Source: UBA4416 sp044357775
Lineage (GTDB): Bacteria; Bacteroidota; Bacteroidia; B-17B0; Aurantibacillaceae
Assembly: GCA_044357775.1 (NCBI GenBank)
Contig: JBIKOX010000013.1
Span: forward strand, 1 to 27,665
Direction: 5' to 3'
DNA length: 27,665 bases
The notes beneath the pieces were generated by a model. It saw only the letters and a program-made list of their open reading frames with translations, did no database searches and was not told the DNA's origin. Below, one piece after another: positions 1 through 7,780 of the stretch; positions within the stretch are counted from its first letter, which is position 1; each line of letters begins with the position of its first letter. The position numbers and the translations under genes are program-made.

Positions 1-1911
1 GAAAATAAAAAAGCAATTCAATATTATCAGAAGGTAATTTCGTTAAAGCCTGACTATGAATTTGTTTTTAATGCTCGGATGAAACAAGCCCGTTTGTTTG
101 ATGTAAAATCTGGCAACATTGCAAAATTAAAGCGTGATTTATTGAAAATGACTCGCGATGTAAAAAACACTGAATTTTTAGACGTCATTTATTACACACT
201 TGGAGAGATTTTTGAAAAAGAAAAAAACACTCAGCAAGCAATAGCTAACTATAAATTATCTGTAAAAAACAGCACTCAAAATCCTAAGCAAAAAGCATTA
301 TCCTATCTTAAATTAGGAGAAATAAATTTTGAGCTTGCAAACTATACTGCATCAGGAGGATATTATGATAGTACCTTAATTACTTTACCAAAGGACTATA
401 AAGATTATGCAATAATTAGCAAACGAAAAGAAACTTTAGAAACACTAGTTGGATACATAAAAGTAATTCAGCGGGAAGATAGTTTGCAGCGGATTGCAAA
501 AATGAGTGAAGCTGAACGGAATCGATTTATTGAAAAAATGATCACTCAAATTGAAGAGGAAGAAGAACGAAAAAAGGAGGAGCTTGAATCATTAAAATCT
601 CAAAATAGTAATCCTTCAAACAATGCTTCAACTGTTGTAAATAATGGTATGCCAAATATAGGAGGTAGTAATACAAAAGGGGATTGGTATTTTTATAATC
701 AAACAACTTTAAGTTTTGGTATTAATGATTTCATTAAAAAATGGGGCAATAGAAAACTTGAAGATAATTGGAGAAGAAGCCAAAAAGCACTAAGTTTTGA
801 TAATCAATCAACCAATGGAAGTGATACATTAACAGACGAAGTAGTAACATCTAAAAGTAAATCAAAATCAAATAGAAAAGCCGTAGATTATTACTTGGTT
901 GATTTACCGTTATCGGATAGTTTGCTAGAAAAATCTACAATTCGTATAGTGGATGCATACTATAATTTAGGAAGCACCTATAAAGAGGAACTAAACAATA
1001 ATAAGAAAGCTATTGCCACTTTTGAAGAATTAAATAATCGCTTTACAAATAATAAGTATAAATTATCAACTTATTTTCAATTGTATCGCATTTATTTATC
1101 TGCAAAAAATCAATCCCAAGCCGACTACTATAAAAATAAAATATTGAATGAATATCCAAATAGTGAGTACGCGCAAATTATAAAAAATCCAAAATATATT
1201 GCAGATAAAAATGCGCAAAAAGGGGAGGTTGAATTATTTTACACGGATACCTACAATGATTATTCGATTGGTAATTTTAGTAATGCTTATAGCAGATGCA
1301 GCGAATCAGAAAGTAAGTTTGGAAAAAACGACTACGCACCAAAGTTTGCATTTATAAGAGCAATGTGTATTGGAAAATTAAAAGGACTTGACTCTTTAGA
1401 TGCTGCCTTAAAATTAGTGCAGGCGTTATACCCTAAAGATCCAGTATCAAAGCAAGCACAAGATATTTTAGAAGCTCTTTATAATTTGCAACATCCTAGC
1501 GAAGCCACGACGCAGGATAATAGTAACAAGCCGGATACATTTTCTTTAGATTTAAGTGTACAGCATTTTGTAATTGCCGTGTGCCCAGATGATGTGGCAA
1601 TTGCAAATGGTTTCAAATCAGCATTAGCTGATTACAATAATAATTTTTATAGCAACGCTGATTTAACTATTTCAAGCAGTTTGTTTGGAACAACTCATCA
1701 AATTACAACAATCAAAACCTTCAAAGATGCTAAGGAAGCTCTCATTTATATTGATAATTTAAAGAAAGATAAAACTGTTTTTTCAGGAAAAGTAAATGCA
1801 GAATTATTTACGTTAATGGCAATTTCGGCAGACAATATTCAAAAGCTATTTCGAAAAAAACAAACAAGCTACTATAAACCATTTTATGATGACCATTATA
1901 AATTACAATAG
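1..1911 (+). CDS. porW: PorW/SprE-like T9SS lipoprotein with TPR repeats, 5' end missing
   Basis: The reading frame is open from the first base, so the true start lies upstream of the window; an internal ATG at 79 is not the start. The visible 636 residues hold TPR-like helical pairs (for example AIATFEELNNRF), a Glu/Lys-rich charged helix at about residues 180-195, a low-complexity Asn/Ser linker, then the motif GDWYFYN...WGNRKLEDNWRRS at about residues 227-260. From memory this last motif is typical of PorW/SprE, an outer-membrane-associated lipoprotein needed for type IX secretion and gliding. The lipobox would be in the missing N-terminus. The C-terminal part resembles a repeated 'FVIAVCPDD...' type domain of the family. 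The bactofilin gene starts 34 bases downstream. The secreted CTD protein at 19762-22890 is the kind of client this system exports. The family call is fairly secure; exact orthology is inferred. Confidence 0.82.
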   Translation, partial: ENKKAIQYYQKVISLKPDYEFVFNARMKQARLFDVKSGNIAKLKRDLLKMTRDVKNTEFLDVIYYTLGEIFEKEKNTQQAIANYKLSVKNSTQNPKQKALSYLKLGEINFELANYTASGGYYDSTLITLPKDYKDYAIISKRKETLETLVGYIKVIQREDSLQRIAKMSEAERNRFIEKMITQIEEEEERKKEELESLKSQNSNPSNNASTVVNNGMPNIGGSNTKGDWYFYNQTTLSFGINDFIKKWGNRKLEDNWRRSQKALSFDNQSTNGSDTLTDEVVTSKSKSKSNRKAVDYYLVDLPLSDSLLEKSTIRIVDAYYNLGSTYKEELNNNKKAIATFEELNNRFTNNKYKLSTYFQLYRIYLSAKNQSQADYYKNKILNEYPNSEYAQIIKNPKYIADKNAQKGEVELFYTDTYNDYSIGNFSNAYSRCSESESKFGKNDYAPKFAFIRAMCIGKLKGLDSLDAALKLVQALYPKDPVSKQAQDILEALYNLQHPSEATTQDNSNKPDTFSLDLSVQHFVIAVCPDDVAIANGFKSALADYNNNFYSNADLTISSSLFGTTHQITTIKTFKDAKEALIYIDNLKKDKTVFSGKVNAELFTLMAISADNIQKLFRKKQTSYYKPFYDDHYKLQ

Positions 1912-1945
1912 TAATTTCATATATTCGTAATTCAAAAAAGACACT

Positions 1946-2356
1946 ATGTTTCAAAAAATAAATAAATCAGCTGCAGAAAATGCATCAATTAATTTAATTG
2001 GAAGCGGTACTGCAATAATTGGAGATATAAATTCTAATGGAGATATTCGAATTGATGGTACTTTAAAAGGAAACATTTCTATTTCCGGAAAACTAGTTGT
2101 GGGTGCATCGGGGAACATTGAAGGAAATATTAATTGCCAAAACGCTGATGTTTCTGGGGAAATTCAAGGAAAAGTAAATGTTAGCGAATTATTGTCGTTA
2201 AAGGCAAGTGCCAAATTATTTGGAGATATTGTTGCCGGAAAATTAGCAATTGAGCCTAGTGCAACATTTGCAGGAACTTGCAGCATGGGCGCTGTAGTAA
2301 AAAATATGTCAAATGCCAAAGAACCTCAAGGAGAAAGCGCCAGTAAAACCGCTTAA
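1946..2356 (+). CDS. Bactofilin (polymer-forming cytoskeletal protein)
   Basis: This 136-residue protein has the bactofilin beta-helix core at about residues 12-115, built from short repeats with regularly spaced Gly and hydrophobic residues (IIGDINSNGDIRIDGTLKGN, then similar turns). Flexible tails flank the core, as is usual for the family; the length is normal. Bactofilins polymerise without nucleotide at the inner membrane and act in cell shape, peptidoglycan placement or motility. The gene follows porW by 34 bases and its last 44 bases overlap atpZ in another frame, which suggests one transcript. I see no membrane anchor. The family assignment is secure; the cellular role here is unknown. 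Confidence 0.88.
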   Translation: MFQKINKSAAENASINLIGSGTAIIGDINSNGDIRIDGTLKGNISISGKLVVGASGNIEGNINCQNADVSGEIQGKVNVSELLSLKASAKLFGDIVAGKLAIEPSATFAGTCSMGAVVKNMSNAKEPQGESASKTA

Positions 2357-2546
2357 TGCCTACGCAAAATATAGTTCATTAGGTATGCAAATGGCTTTAA
2401 TTATTGGAGGAGGTTGTTATGGTGGCTACAAACTAGATGAGTATTTTAAAACTGTTACACCAATTTTTACAATTATTTTAAGTCTATTATCAATTGGTCT
2501 GGCAATGTATGTTGTTTTAAAAGATTTGATTAAACCGGGTAAATAA
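2313..2546 (+). CDS. atpZ: AtpZ/AtpI-family small membrane protein
   Basis: This 77-residue protein has a basic N-terminus and two membrane helices (about residues 24-40 and 49-68) joined by GGGCYGGYKLDEYF, the hallmark Gly-rich hairpin with acidic residues of AtpZ. AtpZ/AtpI proteins help F0F1-ATP synthase assembly and may conduct Mg2+ or Ca2+. The start at 2313 lies inside the bactofilin gene (44-base overlap). I keep it because the conserved segment KPLNAYAKYSSLG begins upstream of the next Met. No ribosome-binding site is evident, so translation is probably coupled to the bactofilin. In relatives this gene usually heads the F0 genes atpB-E-F; none is found here. Confidence 0.82.
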   Translation: MPKNLKEKAPVKPLNAYAKYSSLGMQMALIIGGGCYGGYKLDEYFKTVTPIFTIILSLLSIGLAMYVVLKDLIKPGK

Positions 2547-2553
2547 TTTTTAA

Positions 2554-2934
2554 ATGAACTCAAAAAACAAATACTACTTCCAATTTATTTTAGTTTGTAT
2601 CGGAGTTACAATGCTATCTTATGGGTTGAGCCAAATTCCAATAATTTATTTAAATACAAACCACTTTTGGATTCCCACCGTTTTTTTTGCAATTACTACC
2701 ATAGCCTCAAATAGTTTAGTTACAAGTGGCGATAAAGATTCTAAAGAATTTGTATTTAAAACGCTTGCTCTAAGCATGGCTCGTTTATTACTATGTATGA
2801 TTTTTGTTTTTATTTATTCATTAATTAATAAGCCCCAAGCATTAGCATTTTCATGCCATTTTATGATTCAGTACATTGCCTTTACCATTTTTGAAATGGC
2901 TTTTTTGTTGAAATATATTAAACGTTCTGACTAA
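2554..2934 (+). CDS. Small four-helix membrane protein of unknown function
   Basis: This 126-residue protein has four predicted membrane helices (about residues 8-28, 38-54, 70-90 and 102-120) and short charged loops. I recognise no catalytic motif. It starts 7 bases after atpZ stops, so it is almost certainly co-transcribed. In other Bacteroidota a poorly conserved small membrane protein commonly sits between atpZ and atpB, and this looks like that protein, perhaps an AtpI-like assembly factor. That placement is from memory and the function is inferred from position only. Confidence 0.6.
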   Translation: MNSKNKYYFQFILVCIGVTMLSYGLSQIPIIYLNTNHFWIPTVFFAITTIASNSLVTSGDKDSKEFVFKTLALSMARLLLCMIFVFIYSLINKPQALAFSCHFMIQYIAFTIFEMAFLLKYIKRSD

Positions 2935-3111
2935 AGCTTTTTTATCGATTCCTTTATTTTAGCTGCGTCTCTAATTGAAAAAAATCTTACGCAGTAGCAT
3001 TGTTTACTTTAACGTAAGTTGATTTTAATAAACTGGCTATACCACATGACAATTAAAAAGCAATAATTTAATTAAGTTAAATAAATAATGAGTTTTTGTC
3101 TTTTATTTATA

Positions 3112-3141
3112 TTGATTTTTTATATAAAAACTTTATATTTG
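3112..3141 (+). promoter_or_regulatory. Bacteroidota-type promoter of the lpx operon
   Basis: TTG at 3112-3114, a 19-base spacer, then TATATTTG at 3134-3141 match TTG-N19-TAnnTTTG exactly. If transcription begins about five bases after the -7 box, as the SRP RNA 5' end in this window suggests, RNA starts near 3146, one base before the lpxD ATG. The promoter also rules out the in-frame TTG at 3096 as translation start. Confidence 0.65.
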
Positions 3142-3146
3142 GTGAT

Positions 3147-4178
3147 ATGGAATTTTCCGCAGGTCAAATAGCAGCCTTATTAGGTGGAACAGTAGAAGGA
3201 GATGAAAATGTTATGGTTTCTAATCTTTCAAAAATTGAAGAGGGAGTAGTAGGTACTTTGTCTTTTTTGGCAAACCCAAAATACACAAATTACATTTACG
3301 ATACTAATGCAAGTATTGTCATAGTCAATAATTCTCTAGAACTTGAAAAACCAATAAAATCTAACTGTACATTGATTAGAGTGGAAGATTCCTACGCAAG
3401 CTTCGCTACTTTATTAGAAATGTATAATCAATTTAAAGGAAATAAAAGTGGAATTGAACAACCTTCTTTTATAAGCGATAAGTCGGTATATGGCACTGAT
3501 TGTTATATTGGTGCTTTTGCCTATGTTGGCCAAAATGTAAAAATCGGCAACAACGCTAAAATTTATCCGCATGTTTATATTGGTGATAATTGCACTATCG
3601 GTGATGATACAACATTATTTTCAGGAGTAAAAGTTTACCATGAATGTATAATTGGAAACAATGTTACAATTCATGCAAATACAGTTATTGGAAGTGATGG
3701 ATTTGGATTTGCGCCTCAAGATGGAAAAGAATTTGCAAAAGTTCCTCAAATTGGCAATGTGGTAATTGAGGATAATATTGAAATTGGCTCTAATTGTTCA
3801 ATTGATAGGGCAACCTTAGGTTCTACAATTTTGCGAAAAGGAGTAAAATTAGATAACCTAGTGCAAATTGCTCATAATGTTGAAGTGGGCGAAAACACGG
3901 TCATTGCAGGACTATCAGGCGTTGCTGGTTCTACTAAAGTTGGCAAAAATTGTATGATTGCCGCGCAGGTAGGAATTGTTGGTCATATTAAAATTGCCGA
4001 TGGAGTGAAGATTGCAGGACAAGCTGGTGTTGGATCCTCTATTTTAAAAGAAAATGAAATTGTGCAAGGTTCTCCTTCATTCTCGTTAGGAGATTTTAGA
4101 AGAAGTTATGTGCTTTTTAGGAACTTACCTAAATTGAATGATAGAATAAGAGATATTGAAAATAAAGTTGGCAAGTAG
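3147..4178 (+). CDS. lpxD: UDP-3-O-acylglucosamine N-acyltransferase
   Basis: LpxD adds the second 3-hydroxyacyl chain, from acyl-ACP, to UDP-3-O-acylglucosamine in the third step of lipid A synthesis in the cytosol. The 343 residues comprise an N-terminal uridine-binding domain (about 1-100, with the typical start FSAGQIAALLGG) and a left-handed beta-helix of hexapeptide repeats (about 108-320). The segment SDGFGFAP (183-190) and the catalytic His in QIAHNV (H243) are present. An upstream in-frame TTG at 3096 would add 17 residues, but those overlap the promoter and are not LpxD-like, so ATG 3147 is chosen. It is the first gene of the lpxD, lpxC-fabZ, lpxA run. Confidence 0.95.
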   Translation: MEFSAGQIAALLGGTVEGDENVMVSNLSKIEEGVVGTLSFLANPKYTNYIYDTNASIVIVNNSLELEKPIKSNCTLIRVEDSYASFATLLEMYNQFKGNKSGIEQPSFISDKSVYGTDCYIGAFAYVGQNVKIGNNAKIYPHVYIGDNCTIGDDTTLFSGVKVYHECIIGNNVTIHANTVIGSDGFGFAPQDGKEFAKVPQIGNVVIEDNIEIGSNCSIDRATLGSTILRKGVKLDNLVQIAHNVEVGENTVIAGLSGVAGSTKVGKNCMIAAQVGIVGHIKIADGVKIAGQAGVGSSILKENEIVQGSPSFSLGDFRRSYVLFRNLPKLNDRIRDIENKVGK

Positions 4179-4271
4179 GCAATATGACCATGATACAATT
4201 TGAAAAAAATAATTAAAACTAAAAACAGACATTAACTAATCATAGAATTAGCTAATTGACTATTTAAAATT

Positions 4272-5702
4272 ATGAGCGATAAACAAAGAACAATTCAAAA
4301 AGCAGTTTCCATAACAGGTAAAGGCTTACATACGGGCGCTGCTGTAACATTAACGTTTAATCCCGCTCCAGAAAATCATTGGTTCAAATTTCAAAGAATA
4401 GATTTAGAAGGTCATCCAATTATTGATGCAGATTGCGATTTAGTAGTTGATACGTCAAGGGGAACAACGTTAGAAAAAAATGGCGTACGAGTTCACACAA
4501 CAGAACACGTGTTAGCGGCATTAGTAGGCATGGGAGTTGATAATTGTTTAATACAAGTTACTGGTCCTGAAATGCCAATCATGGATGGAAGTTCATTAAA
4601 TTTTATTGAAATTTTAGAAACAGCAGGTATTATTGAGCAAGATGCAGAGCGCGATTATTTTGAATTAACAGAAAACTTAACCTACGAAGATCCAATAAAA
4701 AAAGTAGAGATGTTAGCTGTTCCGCAAGATGAATTTAGAGTAACCGTGATGGTTGATTATGGTAGCGAAGTTCTTGGAACACAACATGCAAGCATGTATA
4801 ACATAGGTGAATTTGTTAAAGAAATAGCACCTTGCAGAACATTTGTGTTTTTGCGAGAATTAGAAGCGTTATTAGCACATAACCTCATAAAAGGTGGTGA
4901 TATGGATAATGCCATTGTATTAGTAGATAGTGATTTGCCTGAAGAAAAATTAAATCATTTACGCACCGTATTTAATAAACCCGATGTTGAGGTAAAGGGT
5001 CGAGGAGTATTAAATAATACAAAGCTCCGATTTTTTAATGAACCAGCTCGCCATAAGTTATTGGATATCGTTGGGGATTTAGCGTTAGTTGGAAGACCTT
5101 TAAAAATACACGTTTTAGCTGCTCTGCCAGGTCACGCGGGAAATGTAGCGTTTGCTAAAAAAATAAAAGCGTTAGCGAAAACGCAAAAAATAGAAAAGGA
5201 TTACCCAAAAGTTGATTTAACTAAAGCGCCATTATTAAATACAGTTGAAATCATGAAGTTGTTGCCACACAGACAACCGATGTTATTAATTGATAAAATC
5301 ATGGAGCTATCATTGGAACACGTAATTGGTGTAAAAAACGTGACAATGAACGAAGATATTTTCAAAGGTCATTTTCCAGGAAATCCAGTATTTCCAGGTG
5401 TATATTTAATTGAAGCCATGGCTCAATGTGGCGGCGTTTTAGTTTTAAAAACTGTCCCTGATCCTGAAAATTACTTGACTTTTTTTATAAAAATTGATGG
5501 AGTGAAATTTAGACAACAAGTGGTGCCTGGAGATACTGTTGTGTTTAGTTTGCGCTTGGTTACACCAATTCGTCGTGGTATTTGCCACATGAAAGGAGTA
5601 GCATATGTAAATAATAAACCCGTAATGGAAGGCGAAATGATGGCGCAGATAATTAAAGTTAAAGGCACCGAAGTAAAAAGTCCTGAAGTTCAATTAGCAT
5701 AA
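4272..5702 (+). CDS. lpxC-fabZ: Bifunctional LpxC deacetylase / FabZ dehydratase
   Basis: This 476-residue fusion carries two enzymes. Residues 1-300 are LpxC, the Zn-dependent deacetylase that commits UDP-3-O-acyl-GlcNAc to lipid A. Its Zn ligands are H79 (in TTEHVLAAL), H261 and D265 (HKLLDIVGD), with catalytic E78 and H288 (PGHAGN). Residues 320-462 are FabZ, the 3-hydroxyacyl-ACP dehydratase, with catalytic H367 in GHFPGNPVFPG and E381 in EAMAQCGG. The fusion is a known feature of Bacteroidota. It joins the enzyme that drains 3-hydroxyacyl chains into fatty acids to a lipid A enzyme of the same branch point. All key residues of both halves are intact. A 93-base gap separates it from lpxD and lpxA follows after 72 bases. 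Confidence 0.96.
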   Translation: MSDKQRTIQKAVSITGKGLHTGAAVTLTFNPAPENHWFKFQRIDLEGHPIIDADCDLVVDTSRGTTLEKNGVRVHTTEHVLAALVGMGVDNCLIQVTGPEMPIMDGSSLNFIEILETAGIIEQDAERDYFELTENLTYEDPIKKVEMLAVPQDEFRVTVMVDYGSEVLGTQHASMYNIGEFVKEIAPCRTFVFLRELEALLAHNLIKGGDMDNAIVLVDSDLPEEKLNHLRTVFNKPDVEVKGRGVLNNTKLRFFNEPARHKLLDIVGDLALVGRPLKIHVLAALPGHAGNVAFAKKIKALAKTQKIEKDYPKVDLTKAPLLNTVEIMKLLPHRQPMLLIDKIMELSLEHVIGVKNVTMNEDIFKGHFPGNPVFPGVYLIEAMAQCGGVLVLKTVPDPENYLTFFIKIDGVKFRQQVVPGDTVVFSLRLVTPIRRGICHMKGVAYVNNKPVMEGEMMAQIIKVKGTEVKSPEVQLA

Positions 5703-5774
5703 AAGTTTAATTTTTTTGTTTATTATTTCTCGAACTTGATTCAAAATAAACACTACTAATAAAATATTGAAATT

Positions 5775-6548
5775 ATGATTTCACCACTCGCAAACGTTAG
5801 TTCAAAGGCTCAAATTGGAAATAACGTAACAATAGAAGCATTTGCTACAGTTTATGATGATGTGGTTATTGGCGATAACACACACATTCATCCTAATGCC
5901 ATAATTTATCCTGATACAGTTATTGGCAACGATTGTCAAATTTTTCCAGGGGCTTTAATTGGCATTGTTTCTCAGGATTTAAAATACAAGGGCGAAAAAG
6001 CAAAAACTACTGTTGGTAATAATACAATTATCAGAGAGTATGCAACTATTCATAAAGGAACTGCAGATAGAATGCTGACTGCTGTTGGCGATAATTGTTT
6101 AATTATGGCTTATGCCCACGTGGCACACGATTGCCTCATTGGAAACAATGTTATTTTAGCTAATTATGTTGGCTTGGCAGGACATATTACTATTGAAGAT
6201 TTTGTTATTATAGAAGGGTATGCAGCCATCCAACAATTTATTACTATTGGTGCGCATAGTTTTTTAGCGGGTGCATCAAAAGTTCGAAAAAATGTTCCTC
6301 CATTTATTCGTGTTGCACGCGATCCATTGCAATACATTGGTGTAAATACAGTTGGTTTATCTCGCAGAGGTTTTGATAAAGAAGTCATAAATCAAATTGA
6401 GGATATTTATCGATTATTGTTTGTTCGTGGACATAATGTAACTAATGCTTTAGAATTAATTGAACAAGAAATACCTGCTTCAAATATAAAGACTCAAATT
6501 ATGGACTTTGTAAGAAACTCGAAAGATGGTATTGTAAAAGGAATATAA
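5775..6548 (+). CDS. lpxA: UDP-N-acetylglucosamine acyltransferase
   Basis: LpxA catalyses the first lipid A step, moving a 3-hydroxyacyl chain from ACP to the 3-OH of UDP-GlcNAc. The 257 residues are the usual length: a left-handed beta-helix of hexapeptide repeats (about 1-190) and an alpha-helical C-terminus. The catalytic His is H118 in YAHVAHDC, equivalent to E. coli H125, and H115 matches H122. The motif PPFIRVARDPLQYIGVN and the helix start LSRRGF are also diagnostic. It is the third gene of the lpx run. From memory, efp often follows lpxA in Bacteroidota; here a palindromic element and trpS follow instead. Confidence 0.95.
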   Translation: MISPLANVSSKAQIGNNVTIEAFATVYDDVVIGDNTHIHPNAIIYPDTVIGNDCQIFPGALIGIVSQDLKYKGEKAKTTVGNNTIIREYATIHKGTADRMLTAVGDNCLIMAYAHVAHDCLIGNNVILANYVGLAGHITIEDFVIIEGYAAIQQFITIGAHSFLAGASKVRKNVPPFIRVARDPLQYIGVNTVGLSRRGFDKEVINQIEDIYRLLFVRGHNVTNALELIEQEIPASNIKTQIMDFVRNSKDGIVKGI

Positions 6549-6601
6549 ATTAGTCAATTTGGTTATGAGCAATTTGATAAATAGTGTCAGCAATAAAACT
6601 C

Positions 6602-6743
6602 ACTATTTTTGTGTGCTTGCAAAAAAGCGTGAGATGCAAGGCATTTTTATAGCCTTTAAAATAGGATTTTGCATTTCGCAAATGACTGTTTTCAAGGCAA
6701 AAATAACGACGCAGATGGCGTTTTCTTGCAAGCACTAAATAGT
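6602..6743 (+). repeat. 142-bp imperfect palindromic element (MITE- or REP-like)
   Basis: The lpxA-trpS gap holds an extended inverted repeat. ACTATTT at 6602-6608 pairs with AAATAGT at 6737-6743, and GTGCTTGCAA at 6613-6622 pairs perfectly with TTGCAAGCAC at 6726-6735. Pairing continues inwards with mismatches (ATTTTT, GCCTT, AAAA) to a central hairpin TTTGC/GCAAA at 6668-6682. The whole unit could fold on either strand. No target-site duplication is obvious. A minus-strand frame crosses most of it (6550-6735) but I regard that as non-coding. The strand is arbitrary. Confidence 0.6.
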
Positions 6744-6783
6744 TTAAAATTTACTACTCATAATTAATAATTCATCACTAAAA

Positions 6784-7755
6784 ATGTCAAGGATACTTAC
6801 AGGAATACAAAGTACAAACATCCCTCATTTAGGGAATATTTTAGGCGCGGTATTACCTGCTATTGAATTAAGCAAACAACCTGGCAACGAATCACTTTTT
6901 TTTATTGCGGATTTACATTCATTAACAACACAAAAAGATGCAAGTCAAAGAGTAAATAGTGTAAACTCAGTTGCAGCAACTTGGTTAGCTTTTGATTTTG
7001 ATACAGAAAAAAACATGCTGTATCGTCAAAGTCGCATACCCGAGGTTTGCGAATTAACCTGGTACTTAAGTTGTTTTACGCCTTTCCCCATGTTAGCTAA
7101 TGCGCATTCGTTTAAAGATAAATCTGAAAGATTAAGCGATGTTTATGCAGGACTATTTACATATCCAGTTTTAATGGCCGCTGATATTATTTTATATGAT
7201 GCCGAATTTGTGCCGGTTGGAAAAGATCAAGTTCAACATATTGAAATTACAAGAGACATTGCCTCTAAATTTAACGCACAATACAAGCAAGATATATTTG
7301 TAATACCTCAGGCAAAAGTTGATGAAAACATGATGCTTGTTCCCGGCACTGATGGACAAAAAATGAGCAAATCCTATAACAATTTTATTAATATATTTTT
7401 ACCTGAAAAGGAATTATTAAAATCGGTAAAAACCATTGTAACCGATGCAACGCCTCTTGAGGAGCCAAAAAATCCAGACACCTGTAATGTTTTTAAATTA
7501 TTTTCGTTATTAGCTGATGCTAATCAAATTTCTGAAATGCGCGATAATTATGTAAAAGGTGGATATGGTTATGGGCATTCAAAAATGGCTTTATATGAGT
7601 TAATTTTAGCTAAGTTTGAAAGACCAAGAAATCGTTATAACGAACTTATGAGTAATACCGATTTGTTGGAAAGTGAATTACAAAAAGGTGAAATTAAAGC
7701 CAGGAAATTGGCTCAACAAAAATTAAATCAGGTTAGATCTGTTTTAGGATTTTAG
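6784..7755 (+). CDS. trpS: Tryptophanyl-tRNA synthetase
   Basis: TrpRS is a class I synthetase that charges tRNA-Trp in the cytosol. The 323 residues are normal length. The HIGH-type signature appears as PHLGNILGA (residues 14-22), preceded by TGIQSTN, the usual TrpRS start (TGIQPTG in many). The KMSKS loop is intact at 193-197 (DGQKMSKSYNN). The stretch VPVGKDQVQHIEITRD is a further TrpRS/TyrRS marker. The gene stands alone on its strand between the palindromic element and a convergent operon. ATG 6784 is chosen because SRILTGIQ is the usual N-terminus. I see no clear promoter consensus or attenuator upstream. Confidence 0.95.
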   Translation: MSRILTGIQSTNIPHLGNILGAVLPAIELSKQPGNESLFFIADLHSLTTQKDASQRVNSVNSVAATWLAFDFDTEKNMLYRQSRIPEVCELTWYLSCFTPFPMLANAHSFKDKSERLSDVYAGLFTYPVLMAADIILYDAEFVPVGKDQVQHIEITRDIASKFNAQYKQDIFVIPQAKVDENMMLVPGTDGQKMSKSYNNFINIFLPEKELLKSVKTIVTDATPLEEPKNPDTCNVFKLFSLLADANQISEMRDNYVKGGYGYGHSKMALYELILAKFERPRNRYNELMSNTDLLESELQKGEIKARKLAQQKLNQVRSVLGF

Positions 7756-7780
7756 TTTAATTAAAGCAAATTTATTTACG

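Noticed and set aside
2963..3018. Two overlapping 6-base inverted repeats (CTGCGT/ACGCAG and CTTACG/CGTAAG) that would be mutually exclusive
   Set aside because: Stems are short with long loops, no T-run follows and the site is upstream of the lpxD promoter, so an attenuator is not supported.
3096..3146. TTG start adding 17 residues to LpxD
   Set aside because: The stretch contains the promoter and does not resemble LpxD; the ATG at 3147 gives the normal N-terminus.
5445..5693. Minus-strand frames inside lpxC-fabZ
   Set aside because: These are shadows of the FabZ coding frame, whose active-site residues are all intact.
6550..6735. Minus-strand 61-codon frame (MLARKRHLRRYF...)
   Set aside because: It lies almost wholly inside the palindromic element and has the composition of a repeat; I see no ribosome-binding site or family motif.
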